Positions 1-9,684 of a stretch of 64,000 bases of DNA are shown here, piece by piece. A program made the translations under genes and the position numbers. The stretch comes from Aplysia californica (Eukaryota; Mollusca; Gastropoda; Aplysiida; Aplysiidae), in NCBI RefSeq assembly GCF_000002075.1, contig NW_004797279.1, forward strand, positions 1,725,481 to 1,789,480, in the 5' to 3' direction. The first letter of the stretch is position 1, and every line of letters starts with the position of its first letter. Under the pieces are notes generated by a model, which made no database searches, was not told where the DNA came from, and was given only the letters and a program-made list of their open reading frames with translations.

Positions 1-1916
1 AAATAAGGTCACCCTAAAATAAAACGAAATAAATAAATAAATAAAAAATAATTAAAAATTCTTGAACACAATATTGATACCAAAGATCAAGAAACCGCAA
101 TAAAAACAAAAGTTGGGCTTAGTACATTGACAGCTGGCAGATTATGTGGACTGAAAGCCCAATGTTTCGCAATTTATCCTGCTTCTGTGCGGTCATATTG
201 TCTTGCTTAGTTTAGGATTGAAAGAAGAATTTGTAAGGTGCCCTCAGTTTGTCAAACATGTATTTTTTGTTCTATATTTTTAAAATAAAGTATTACACAT
301 ACAGTTAATATTTAAAATCAGCTCAATAAATCTTTCCAACGTCAGCATCAAATTGACAATCAGTGCAGTGTCTTTTCACGAGAGAAACCTGCTCAGACCG
401 CTGGACTTAGGCTACAGCTGCATTATTCAAGAAGGAAGTTATACATACCTAGAATTGGGGCAGGGAAAAAGATTACTATATATATATGTGTCCTCTATGT
501 CTTACCCAGGTTATGCCTCTTCCCCTAAAAAAAATTGGAGCGCATGCGCGAAGTTTGGATTTAGCTTATTAAAATAGAAGCAAAGGCATAAAATCTAAGA
601 TAGCCATCAGCAGAGTTCGAACTAGCCCCCCCAAAAAAACAAAAAAAACAACAACCCAACCCCAAAGCAAACAACAACTCCAAAAAACAAAAGCTCTTTG
701 ACTTAATTGTAATTTCTTAAAGACTGAATTTATTCCAAATCGCTAGAGGCCATAGTCACTACTGTGCTTCAGTTAACATAGAAACTGAGACAAAAAAAAA
801 TTAGAACAAAATACTGTTTCCTGGTGGTATCAGGCACAGCACTCCTGTGCACAGTAAAACACCATTGTTTTGATTATAAAAGTAGGATTGTGTTGGACAT
901 ATAAAGTTCAAATAGAAAGGATATCAGTGTGCATTAGCATAAAAGGAAAATACTAGACACATTTTATAAATGGGGCATAAATTTGCAATATACAGGGCCC
1001 AATTTATTAAAACAAATATATGAACATCATGGGTATTTGCACCAAAATCCTGTTGATCATATAACAAAAAACCCCAACAATTTTTGTTGATCGAGGCGTT
1101 TAAAAAAAATTGAATTTTCTTCTCAGCCTCAAAAAATATGAATCACCTTGTAACATGGCCAACTTCAATATATTACAATATAACCTGAGAAGCTAACATT
1201 TTTTATCTGTTTTGAGTCTCAAAAGTAAAATTTTGAGTCTAGGATGTATGAAATGATACTATGAATAGCTCACTTGACCTCAAAGTTTGTGTAAAAAGCA
1301 CAAAAAAGGTAACTGTAACCTGCCCTAACAAAACCACTTCATTCACTTGACCCTGGACCCTGGACTCTGACAAGATGAAATGCTCAAAGGGGAGTTCCCA
1401 ACTTCAAATAAAACTCCACCACTGGTAGACGATGCATAAAAATAATGGGAAAGATGCAACATGGATGATCCTCAGTTACTATTTTAAAAACGACTATTTT
1501 TCACGACTATAATTATCAATATTACTGTAATATTTCTCTTTTATTACATCATTTCTATCACTAGTGCTATCCTTGTTATAACTACATGTACTACTATTAT
1601 TAACAGTATATTAATATACTTTTTAATCTAAAACTTACAAGTTACTACAAGATGTGTTTATTGGAGAAGTCATGATGTGTCACAAAATCATTACTGCTTG
1701 AAGGTTCTTTGCTGGTGTCTCTGATCACCCAGTACAGCTAAATTAGTTTATAAGACTACAGTACCCTTAACCTTTAATACTTACTAAGAGAAGGCTCAGT
1801 GTCTGTACCAAGAAAAGTCTCATATAGGAAAGTAAGGCTTCATTCCCACCACCGTGTAATCGTAAAAAATGTGCTTCAGTCGTCAGTGTCATTATCTAGG
1901 CCAGGGATCATTTTTG
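1..1916. other. Intergenic AT-rich DNA, nothing recognised
   Basis: This stretch has only short chance open frames, A-rich runs near 630-680 and no terminal inverted repeat or tRNA-like head that I could find. Confidence 0.5.
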
Positions 1917-2310
1917 GAAAGTGTTTTGCCGCGCTCACAACTGCATAAGGTCATATGAGGGCGCAGGACACATTAAGCATAATTTTTAGTTGGTAGGAAA
2001 TTTTGAATTTTGCCCCGGTGGCTGTTGAAGCCTACTCTTATCGATTTGAGACCACCAAGGGATCTTTAACGAGCGCAACTTGCACACGAGACCTCCAAGA
2101 TTTTTCACCCTTGTCCGAGAAGGCTAGGTGTAGATCTTTCCTACCAGAAGACCAGGGGTGTGGCTGAAAGACAGTAGTAAGAAGGAACCAAGTAGTAGCA
2201 GTAGAAACGCTACAGAAAGAGTCAGAAGCCAAGAGGAGGGGTCAAAGGGGGTGAGGGGGTTGGGGGAGAAAGTGGAGACGAAAGCAGATGACAGAACATT
2301 GCTAGAGAGC
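1917..2310 (+). repeat. Dispersed repeat, TTTTRCGGCRCTC family, copy 1
   Basis: The stretch opens with a GTGTTTTGCCGCGCTCACAA-like word, then CTGCATAAGGTCATATGAG, and ends in a purine-rich tail (AAGTGGAGACGAAAGCAGAT). Nearly the same 390 bases recur at 6478-6865, and the tail recurs inverted at 27065-27330. The head word recurs at 35861, and more distantly at 45686 and 47528. No coding frame is conserved between copies, so it is a non-autonomous repeat of unknown class. Confidence 0.7.
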
Positions 2311-2432
2311 TGGAAAAAAGGTGAAAGAAGACAATTTTAGCTGTCATTATTTTTATTCCATACAGGAAGTTCATCTCTACCCAAGTATTAACACATTTTT
2401 GTGTTTTAAAAAAACTTCATAATACATCTTTC

Positions 2433-3297
2433 TAAGGCCGGTCCCAGAGTGGCTCTGTAGGTCTGACCTGTAGCTTGCCTGGCTCGCACCGTGCTAATTA
2501 ATGTATACATTATCGTGTGCTTAAGTAACGTCGCTGTGTCGTCTGTTTTTTGTCAGCTGAGCTGCGCGATGAGTCAGACGTGCTATTCAACAGTGTTGTA
2601 AAAATGGCGGACATGTGTCGCCTCGCTTCGTGTTTATTTCCGACTGAAACTCTTCACAGATCATCAAAATCAACAAGAAGTAAGTATTATTAGGTGCTTT
2701 ACTATTAAATATCGATGCTAGCATCAACACTTGGCCACAAAATCACCCAGAAATGCACTTTATCATACTTTGAAACTTCGAATCGAGAGGTTGACCTAGT
2801 TTCGACTGTTGTCGTAGGCCTAGGCCTAGGCCTAGATCTAGGTGTGCTTCTCTAGATTCTAGATCTAGATCCCGTGACCCCGAGCCGAACCTTACTGTGC
2901 ATTCAGACAAAAGATCTGCATCCATCTACGTCCTTCATTCAGACAAATGCATTGAAACCAATGTAAACTATCGCCACGCGCAGCTGCAAGTGTGTTTGTG
3001 TGTGTGGGGGGGAGAGGGGGTTGCACTTGGCTCAAGACGTAAAGAAGAGTTGTCCCGTCTTGGTATAATTGGTCTTGGATTACACAGTACTTAAATATAG
3101 CAAGGCAGACCCATCAGTTGCACACCTAGCCTACACACGTCAACACACAGTGCGGCTGTGCTGAGACGCAGCGAGTGTGCCTCGTGCTCGCTGAGAAACA
3201 GGCGCCAACCCACAGTGCGGCTGTGCTGACACGCACACGGTGTGCGCCAGGCGAGCTACAGGTCAGACCTACAGAGCCACTCTGGGACCGGCCTTAG
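2433..3297. mobile_element. Non-autonomous DNA transposon with ~50-bp terminal inverted repeats
   Basis: The left end (CTAAGGCCGGTCCCAGAGTG...) and right end (...CTCTGGGACCGGCCTTAG) are near-perfect inverted copies for about 50 bases. The 865-bp interior has TAGGCC/TAGATC runs at 2815-2873 and two copies of a CACAGTGCGGCTGTGCTGA word near 3147 and 3213. A 75-base block at 2874-2948 recurs almost unchanged at 3803-3880. No target duplication is obvious, so I do not assign a superfamily. The short open frames inside do not resemble a transposase. Confidence 0.7.
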
Positions 3298-3827
3298 TTG
3301 TATGCAAGCTGCCACAGACACAGCATGATTCATGAACAAACGCAGAGTAACTTTCTCTAGTTTAATGGTAGAAATAGAGGTAATGCTGAGTGTCTTTAGT
3401 TTAAAAAATGCAGACGTGCATCTTTCTTCTCTTATAACTTGACAATTACTACTCACGCAGATTTAAGATTTCTCATGGTAAAAAGGCATGATATTTGTAG
3501 TCAGTAACACAGATTCTGGAGAGATCTGTTGTGCCTTTTTAAAATAAACAATAATTTATTCATAAGTATGTAACTAAAATAGGACAAATTGGGTACTCTA
3601 CAAACACTTCTAGAACAAAAACTAAGGCACAGAAATTAACCATTCTAACGCTAAATAAATCTCAGGACATTGAGCTTTTAGAACATGATGCGCGAAATGG
3701 TTTGCTGTGTGGAATGGGGAAGAAGTTATATCGTTTCAAATGTAAACAAAAATGAAAACTTCTTAACCGACAGCGGCAAAGTCGCTTCAAGGCTCATTAA
3801 CCCTGTGACCCCGAGCCGAACCTTACT
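3298..3827. other. Intergenic AT-rich DNA before the next element
   Basis: No gene or repeat end was recognised until the block at 3803-3880 that duplicates 2874-2948. Confidence 0.4.
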
Positions 3828-4270
3828 GTGCATTCAGACAAAAGATCTGCATCCATCCACGTCCTTCATTCAGACAAATGGACCAATTTAGTTCAAGATC
3901 TCACCTGCTGGTGTTCAGACCTAAGTCTCACATTCATCGCCTCATGCGTTGAAGGGAGTTGACGGGAGTCCATCTTGTGCGTTAATGATGAGCATAACAT
4001 TTCTTCAATCAAGTCTAGCGAAGAGGGGCAAAATTTTTTTTTGAAATGGTTAAATCTGACAGGTTTATCTGAAAATTTTGATGCGAAAACATACCAAGAT
4101 ATAATTGGAATTGACCTCAGTTTGTCGATTAAACTGAATTCCTGAATTTTAAAAAAATCAACCCGTTCTGCAATTCGCCCGAGGTTGGAGGTGAAAAAGG
4201 CACACCAACAAAGGAACAGTTGGTGAGACTTGAGAAAGACGGACGTAGGTCTTTGGTCTGAATGCACATT
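3828..4270. mobile_element. Possible short inverted-repeat element
   Basis: TGTGCATTCAGACAAAAGAT at the left and its inverse, with TGTGCATTCAGACCAAAGAC as the reverse complement, at the right bound about 440 bases. Two tandem copies of AGATGGGAGGAAGTCTTAG follow at about 4273-4310. The 124-residue minus-strand frame inside resembles nothing I know and is probably chance. Confidence 0.4.
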
Positions 4271-4924
4271 TAGATGGGAGGAAGTCTTAGAGATGGGAGG
4301 AAGTCTTAGACTTTCATTAATTTAAAAAAAATGCAAAGTTGACTAGATAGTGGTTACTTTTATAAACGAGTAGGTGATTGTCTAGGACAGGTAGCCGTTG
4401 TAGAAGCAGAAACAACTGTATCAGGCGGGCCTAAAATAAATTAGATTAAATATACACATCTGTTGACATTGAAGGCCGGAGACCTTTCTGTTTAGTGATT
4501 TGTAAATAAATTTGGTAAGTTTTAATTTTCACTTTCGCACACAGGATGACTGCTTCGCGGGTCAAATTGCACAGTTATTGTTTGCTGCAGATCACACATA
4601 AAGCCACTAAAACTGTTGCAAATAAATTTTTTTCAAGAAAATTTCAAACCTAACTGTAAAATATCAAATATGGGTTAAAACAGGCATGCCCCCATGTAAC
4701 CGCCCTGATTTTCTTTACGAAGAGACTATTTCTCCGAACGTAAACTTGACCTAGATCTAGATCTATATTTCTCCGGCTTCCATTCTCGAGACTTTTTGGT
4801 TATTTGTGAAAGTTCAGCGTAATATTTCATTCTCTGCCATTCTACGAGGACTGGGAAGAAGTATTTTTTGAATTGAATTCAATTTCTAGAGCTAGAGATT
4901 TTTAAACGTCTGAATATGCAGATA

Positions 4925-5753
4925 CAGTCCGTGCCGGCTATAAGCACACCGCCTTAAGCACGTTTCGGACTCAAGCACGCTAAACGGCTCTTACCGAATT
5001 TTTGCTATATAAATTACACGCCTATAAGCACGGTAACTTCGGCTTCAAGCACGCTTCATTTACAAGACAGTCAATATTATGATGACCCATCGAAGTTCGA
5101 ACACAGTTTACACTGCAGCAGTGGAGTGTGTCAAGAGAAACACAAAGAACGCAAGTGATGGACACGCACACTCACACGGGCGGAAAGGAAGGCAGAGAGA
5201 TGCACACAGCCGTGCGCACGGACATAGGATCTAGATCTAGCCTAGGCCTAGGGCAAAGCTACACACGACCCCCCCCAAAAAAATACAAAGAGAGTCAGGG
5301 AGACGAGAAAGGGAGGCTGGCTGAGATTTTACATTTGACCCTCGCTATCCATTAATCTTTATTGTGTATCACGCGCGAGGTGGGATGAAGGCGGTGGTAT
5401 GAGTGGCACAGCAGGCAGTGGTACGCACAGGCAGTGTGTTACAGTAGGCCTAGTGTGCTGTATCGTGACTGGCCGTCTAAATTAAGTTTTCATTTCCCAT
5501 TCGACCACAAAACAAAAACAAACAAGCGAACAAAAACAAACAAGCGAACAAAAACTACCATGGCGGGTGTCTAAATAACAGTGCACACTTTTGCGGGACC
5601 GCTATAGGCCTACTTACAAACAAAGGGAAATAGCACGGGGAATTTTCTATATGAAAATCTCTGGATTGTGTCTACTTCGCACTTAAGCACGCTTCGGCTT
5701 TAAGCACGCTTAAGCTTTCTCCCGATGACCGTGCTTAAAGCCTGCATGGACTG
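4925..5753 (+). mobile_element. TA-flanked MITE, CAGTCCRTGC family, copy 1
   Basis: The ends are CAGTCCGTGCCGGCTATAAG and its near inverse, each flanked by TA, the target typical of Tc1/mariner/pogo elements. Both subterminal zones carry several copies of a TTAAGCACGCTTCGG-like word, likely transposase-binding sites. The family is repeated in the opposite orientation at 30977-31782. A conserved 68-75 residue open frame is shared by the copies but has no recognisable domain and probably reflects their relatedness only. Confidence 0.85.
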
Positions 5754-6477
5754 TACTTCAATTGTAGTTGGGGCAATGTTCCTGGACTATAGCTTAATTT
5801 GCGACGGAAATGAAGTTGATATTTGTGTTCAGCGCTTCAATATTTAGATCTAGTGGAAAATGGACAACTGGCAGCTAGATTCTAGATCTTATAGATCTAG
5901 ATGTGAGACAGGAGGGAAAGTAAAAAGAACACAGAGACTATTTGAAACGCTGCATTCTGATTAGCTCCCATGCTATTTGAAACGGAGCCATCATTTCTAC
6001 ATAATACTGTAGTTCTGCCTGAATTGTGGAGGCTTTCTCAGTTTCTTGATAAACCTCCTAGGATTTGACTCCTTTTTATGACGTTGTCTTTTAATTCCGA
6101 TCAATATTGGCATTAGTCTAGATCTCGATCTAGATCTAACAATATTTTGTTTCTGACATGGTTTGCACAAAAGTAGCCTTGTTCATCTCTCATAATCATA
6201 ATCATAAAATTGAGTTTGACCAAGTAGATCTAAGTCAAAAGACGCTTGGATAATAATATAATAACAAGACGGTGAAACTCGGTAAGCACTATTTCCTGTC
6301 CGCAGTGTCGTCATACAATACCTAAAAATATTATCACTGCGTGCACATTATATTTTGCCATCACATTCACGAATGACGTCGCCTGATCTAGAATTCTAGA
6401 TATCTAGATCTAGATCTAGACTCTAGACATCTAGACCTAGATCAAGATCTAGAGATCTCAGGCTATTTTTTTTTGGT
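5754..6477. repeat. Intergenic DNA with TAGATC low-complexity clusters
   Basis: Clusters of TCTAGATCTAGA-type words lie at about 5847-5902, 6116-6137 and 6386-6455, separated by unremarkable AT-rich DNA. No gene was seen. Confidence 0.6.
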
Positions 6478-6865
6478 AAGTGTTTTACGGCGCTCGCAAC
6501 TGCATTAAGGTAATGAGCGCGCAGGACACATTAAACTTTTGAATTTTGCCCAGGTGGTGGCCGAAGCCTACTCTTACGCTTACCACCAAGTGGGACCTTT
6601 AACATGCGCAACTTGCACATACGGGCCCTCCGAGATTTTTCGCCCTTGTCTGAGAAGGCTAGAGGTGTAGATCTTTCCTACCAGAAGATCAGGGGTGCGC
6701 CTGAAAGACAGCAGTCGAGGAACCAAGGATATCACTGAATATCAGTAGAAAGGCTGCAGAAAGATCAGAAGAAGCCCAGAGGAGGGGTCAAAGGGGGTGA
6801 GGGGTGAGGCGTGAGGGGTGGGGCAGAAAGTGGAGACGAAAGCAGATGACAGAAGACAAGAGTAG
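6478..6865 (+). repeat. Dispersed repeat, TTTTRCGGCRCTC family, copy 2
   Basis: TGTTTTACGGCGCTCGCAAC opens a copy that runs parallel to 1917-2310 through the GGTCAAAGGGGGTGAGGGG and GTGGAGACGAAAGCAGATGA tail. Differences are scattered, with small indels. Confidence 0.7.
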
Positions 6866-7969
6866 GAAAAAAGATTAGGCCGAAAAGATCCGTAATCAAA
6901 TTACTGACTGAGAATGGAGAAAATCACAACTTACCCGTTTTGCTGCTTGGCTTCCACCAACACTCCAGCGTCTCAATGCCTCATAGATTCTAGATCTACG
7001 AACATCTCATAGGTGACTTGGTTATAATCTATGATAAATTTTTTTGTGTCCCAATTAGTCACACGATTCGGACTGTGGTCTTGAACAAACTATAACAATA
7101 ATAATTAGGCCTATGTGACCTTTCACCAGGTCAGTTTCCATATCCGTCTTTCTAGTAAGTTGTTTAATTGTCCAAACTCCACAATCTTAAACAAAATCAT
7201 TCTGACTTTTGTAAGCGTAACAACATTCAAAAATACATTTTGAAAATGAAGTTTCAAATATCTTAATTCAAAAAGTACATAGTACACAGCATGAGCTCTA
7301 AAAAAATAATATTCAAGCTTGATGTGAAAAATAATTTTTGAGTCTCAGTTGTTTTTGAAATACATTGGTATTTAGTATTTTTAGCAAGGGAAGCCACTCT
7401 GTAAATAAATTTTCAACTCTACAACTCTCTCTACAATGTGTGGATGTTCGTCGTGGTGTGTTAAGTGTAGTGTACGTCGTGCCAAGGTCTGGCCAAGACT
7501 TTGCTTCAAACTTTGGTAAGATTGAAGAATACCGGACCAGCGGACTGACTTTGCCTATGTCCCAACCTTAGGAATTCATAAATTTCCCGTTTTTAATATT
7601 AATATCTCTCAATGGACCGGTCTAGATTCTAGATCTAGATCTATTCTTTAAAATTTTGTCCCCCTGAACCCCCCCTCTCCCCTCCTCCACCCCAACCACC
7701 CGCCCCACCAACCCCGCTTTCTCGCGCAATAATGTATGAGTGGTCCGGTATTCTTCAATCTTCCCATGGAAACATACATGTTTAAGCCATTGCCTCTAGA
7801 GTAGAGTCTAGATCTAGATATAGATATAGATCTAGATTCTAGATTAGATCTAGACTTAGATCTAGATCTAGATCTAGATCTAGATTTAGATCTAAAAATC
7901 TACATTTCGTCTCGTCTCATTTATGTGTTTTGGCTTTGGTGTGAATTGATATTGATGAATGAATTTTTC
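6866..7969. repeat. Intergenic DNA with a long TAGATC tract
   Basis: A near-continuous TAGATC run covers about 7797-7893, with a shorter one at 7620-7642. The rest is AT-rich, with a C-rich patch at about 7662-7712. No gene was recognised. Confidence 0.55.
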
Positions 7970-8143
7970 GGGAGGACTTCCGTAACGAGCGACCACTGCC
8001 ACTATGAGACAGAGCAGAATTGAGGGCTTGGGCTAGGGGTAGGGGTAAGGGTAGGGTTAGGGTTAGGATTAGGGTTAGGTCTAGATCTAGGCCTCTTCTT
8101 TATTGTATTTGATGGGGTGGTCGCTCGTTACGTAAGTCCTTCC
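7970..8143. mobile_element. ~174-bp MITE carrying telomere-like TTAGGG repeats
   Basis: The ends GGGAGGACTTCCGTAACGAG and (inverse) GGAAGGACTTACGTAACGAG form a terminal inverted repeat of about 27 bases. Flanking AATTTTT at 7962-7968 and 8144-8150 looks like a 7-8 bp target duplication, as in hAT elements. Between the ends, about 8030-8080 holds a degenerate-to-perfect GGGTTAGGGTTAGG array and then a short TAGATC run. No coding capacity. Confidence 0.7.
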
Positions 8144-8339
8144 AATTTTTAATTTCATTTTCATGATTTTAGTCATCAAATGGTCAAAATCACCGGTCAC
8201 CAGCAAATAAATCGGAGTATTTATTTTGGAAGCTACATGATGATATTTCATTCAATCTATTTTTGTTGTCTACGGGGGTTTCCCCCAAGACTCTTGGGTT
8301 TCCCTCGCCAGTAACTGTTGACTAGATCTAGTTACTACT

Positions 8340-8340
<1 letters not shown>

Positions 8341-8394
<54 letters not shown>

Positions 8395-8404
8395 TCTCTC
8401 TCCC

Positions 8405-8487
<83 letters not shown>
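8341..8487. repeat. (CT)n microsatellite, ~147 bp
   Basis: An almost uninterrupted CT dinucleotide tract with three CCCT interruptions near 8391-8415. The long Ser/Leu and Arg/Glu open frames across it are artefacts of the repeat. Confidence 0.95.
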
Positions 8488-8491
<4 letters not shown>

Positions 8492-8716
8492 GAATACTGT
8501 CTGTCGGTGTGGACGATCAAATGGACAAAAACAAAGAAAAAAAATGATGTTGTGGCACAAAAAAGTAAATGAACTCTTTCCGGACGAATCGCTGATACGG
8601 CGCGAGTCTACACCCCTTGCGGACGTATCGCAGATATATCGGCTGTGATAGGGTGCCTCAGTATTGTTTCGTTTTAACTCGATCCATCATTTATAATAAC
8701 TTTATATTGCTATTGA

Positions 8717-9476
8717 AAAAGTCGGAAAGGAGTTCAACGAAAACTTGGGTTTAAGTAACGAGATGTGAGATTCTCCCTTTTTTTCTTCTTTAATATCTTC
8801 TGTAAAAATAACCTGGATTCAACAAGCACTTAAATCAGTGAGCTGGGATTCAACGAGGTCCCTTTCAGGGTGAACAGCCCCCGCAAATGTGGCTTCGATT
8901 ATTTTTCTCCCAGAACGAACTTTATCTATTCCTGGAAACCGTCCATTGCACCTACATCGTGAACCACTATTCACATTAAAGCCATTTGCATGCGACCAAT
9001 CAGCGGCCTTTTTTCATACCAGCGGCTGTGTGTGCGTGTCGGGGAGGGGGGGGGATGGGGCACTCGCGATCCGGGCGTCGAACGTCGCAGATACAAACGC
9101 GTCACAGTCTTCCCTTCCCTGGCAACTGATCATTATCACAATGATTTGATAGTCTTGGCGTAGGTCTACGTATTGAATTGTGCGCTGGTCTATGGAATCA
9201 AAAGTTGCCGTATGCTAGGCTCTACACAGCAACACTAACTTTTTGGTAAACAATCGAGATGACACAGGCGTTTCCATTTGAACGAATAGGTCTTTTTTTT
9301 ACACAGCTCATAATATACAGGCATTTCATGCCCCACTTGTTACTCTTCTCTTTATACATTACTTGCTCAGTGCCTGTAATTGTCTACACAAAACCTCATA
9401 TTTTTGCTATAACGAACCCTCGGATTCAATGAAATTTTAGGTCAGACCCGGCAACCTCGTTGAATCCGAGTTCGAC
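8717..9476 (-). mobile_element. MITE with TTCAACGA-rich ends, copy A
   Basis: The right end is the inverse of CAGTCGAACTCGGATTCAAC, and ATTCAACGA/ATTCAATGA words recur at both subterminal zones. The reverse complement aligns with 25047-25655 over most of its length, including GAGGTTTTTGTGTAGATAAT-like and GTGCCTGTAATTGTC-like stretches. The CAGTYGAAC... start resembles pogo/Tigger-type non-autonomous elements, but TA flanks are not evident. It ends about 200 bases before the LYAR start codon. Confidence 0.55.
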
Positions 9477-9684
9477 TGGACATCTTTTAAAAATAATTTT
9501 AAAGATATCTCATGTTCACTTTTTGTTTCTTTTTCAGATAAATTTCAGAGCACACAAACTGGTTTCTAAAGTGTGAAGTTTGCAGCTGCCCTGGCTCAGC
9601 GGACTGGTGGATAGCACCGTTTGCCTCTTTCCTAAAAAAACAATTTTTGATATTGGTTAGACTGACGTGTGCTGTAGTTTGAAG
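9477..9684 (+). promoter_or_regulatory. Probable LYAR 5' UTR / proximal promoter interval
   Basis: About 200 bases separate the end of a short transposable element (near 9476) from the LYAR start codon. A pyrimidine-rich stretch ending in CAG at about 9536-9538 could be a splice acceptor for a non-coding first exon, which would put the true promoter further upstream. No TATA box or other core element stands out. The call is positional only. Confidence 0.25.

Noticed and set aside
5128-5355. Open frame of 75 residues shared with 31372-31575 (MSRETQ...THTHTGG)
   Set aside because: The similarity follows from the two DNA copies of one MITE being related. Differences include indels that change the C-terminus, and no known protein resembles it.
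8270-8572. Arg/Glu and Ser/Leu repeat proteins on both strands
   Set aside because: These are translations of the CT microsatellite.
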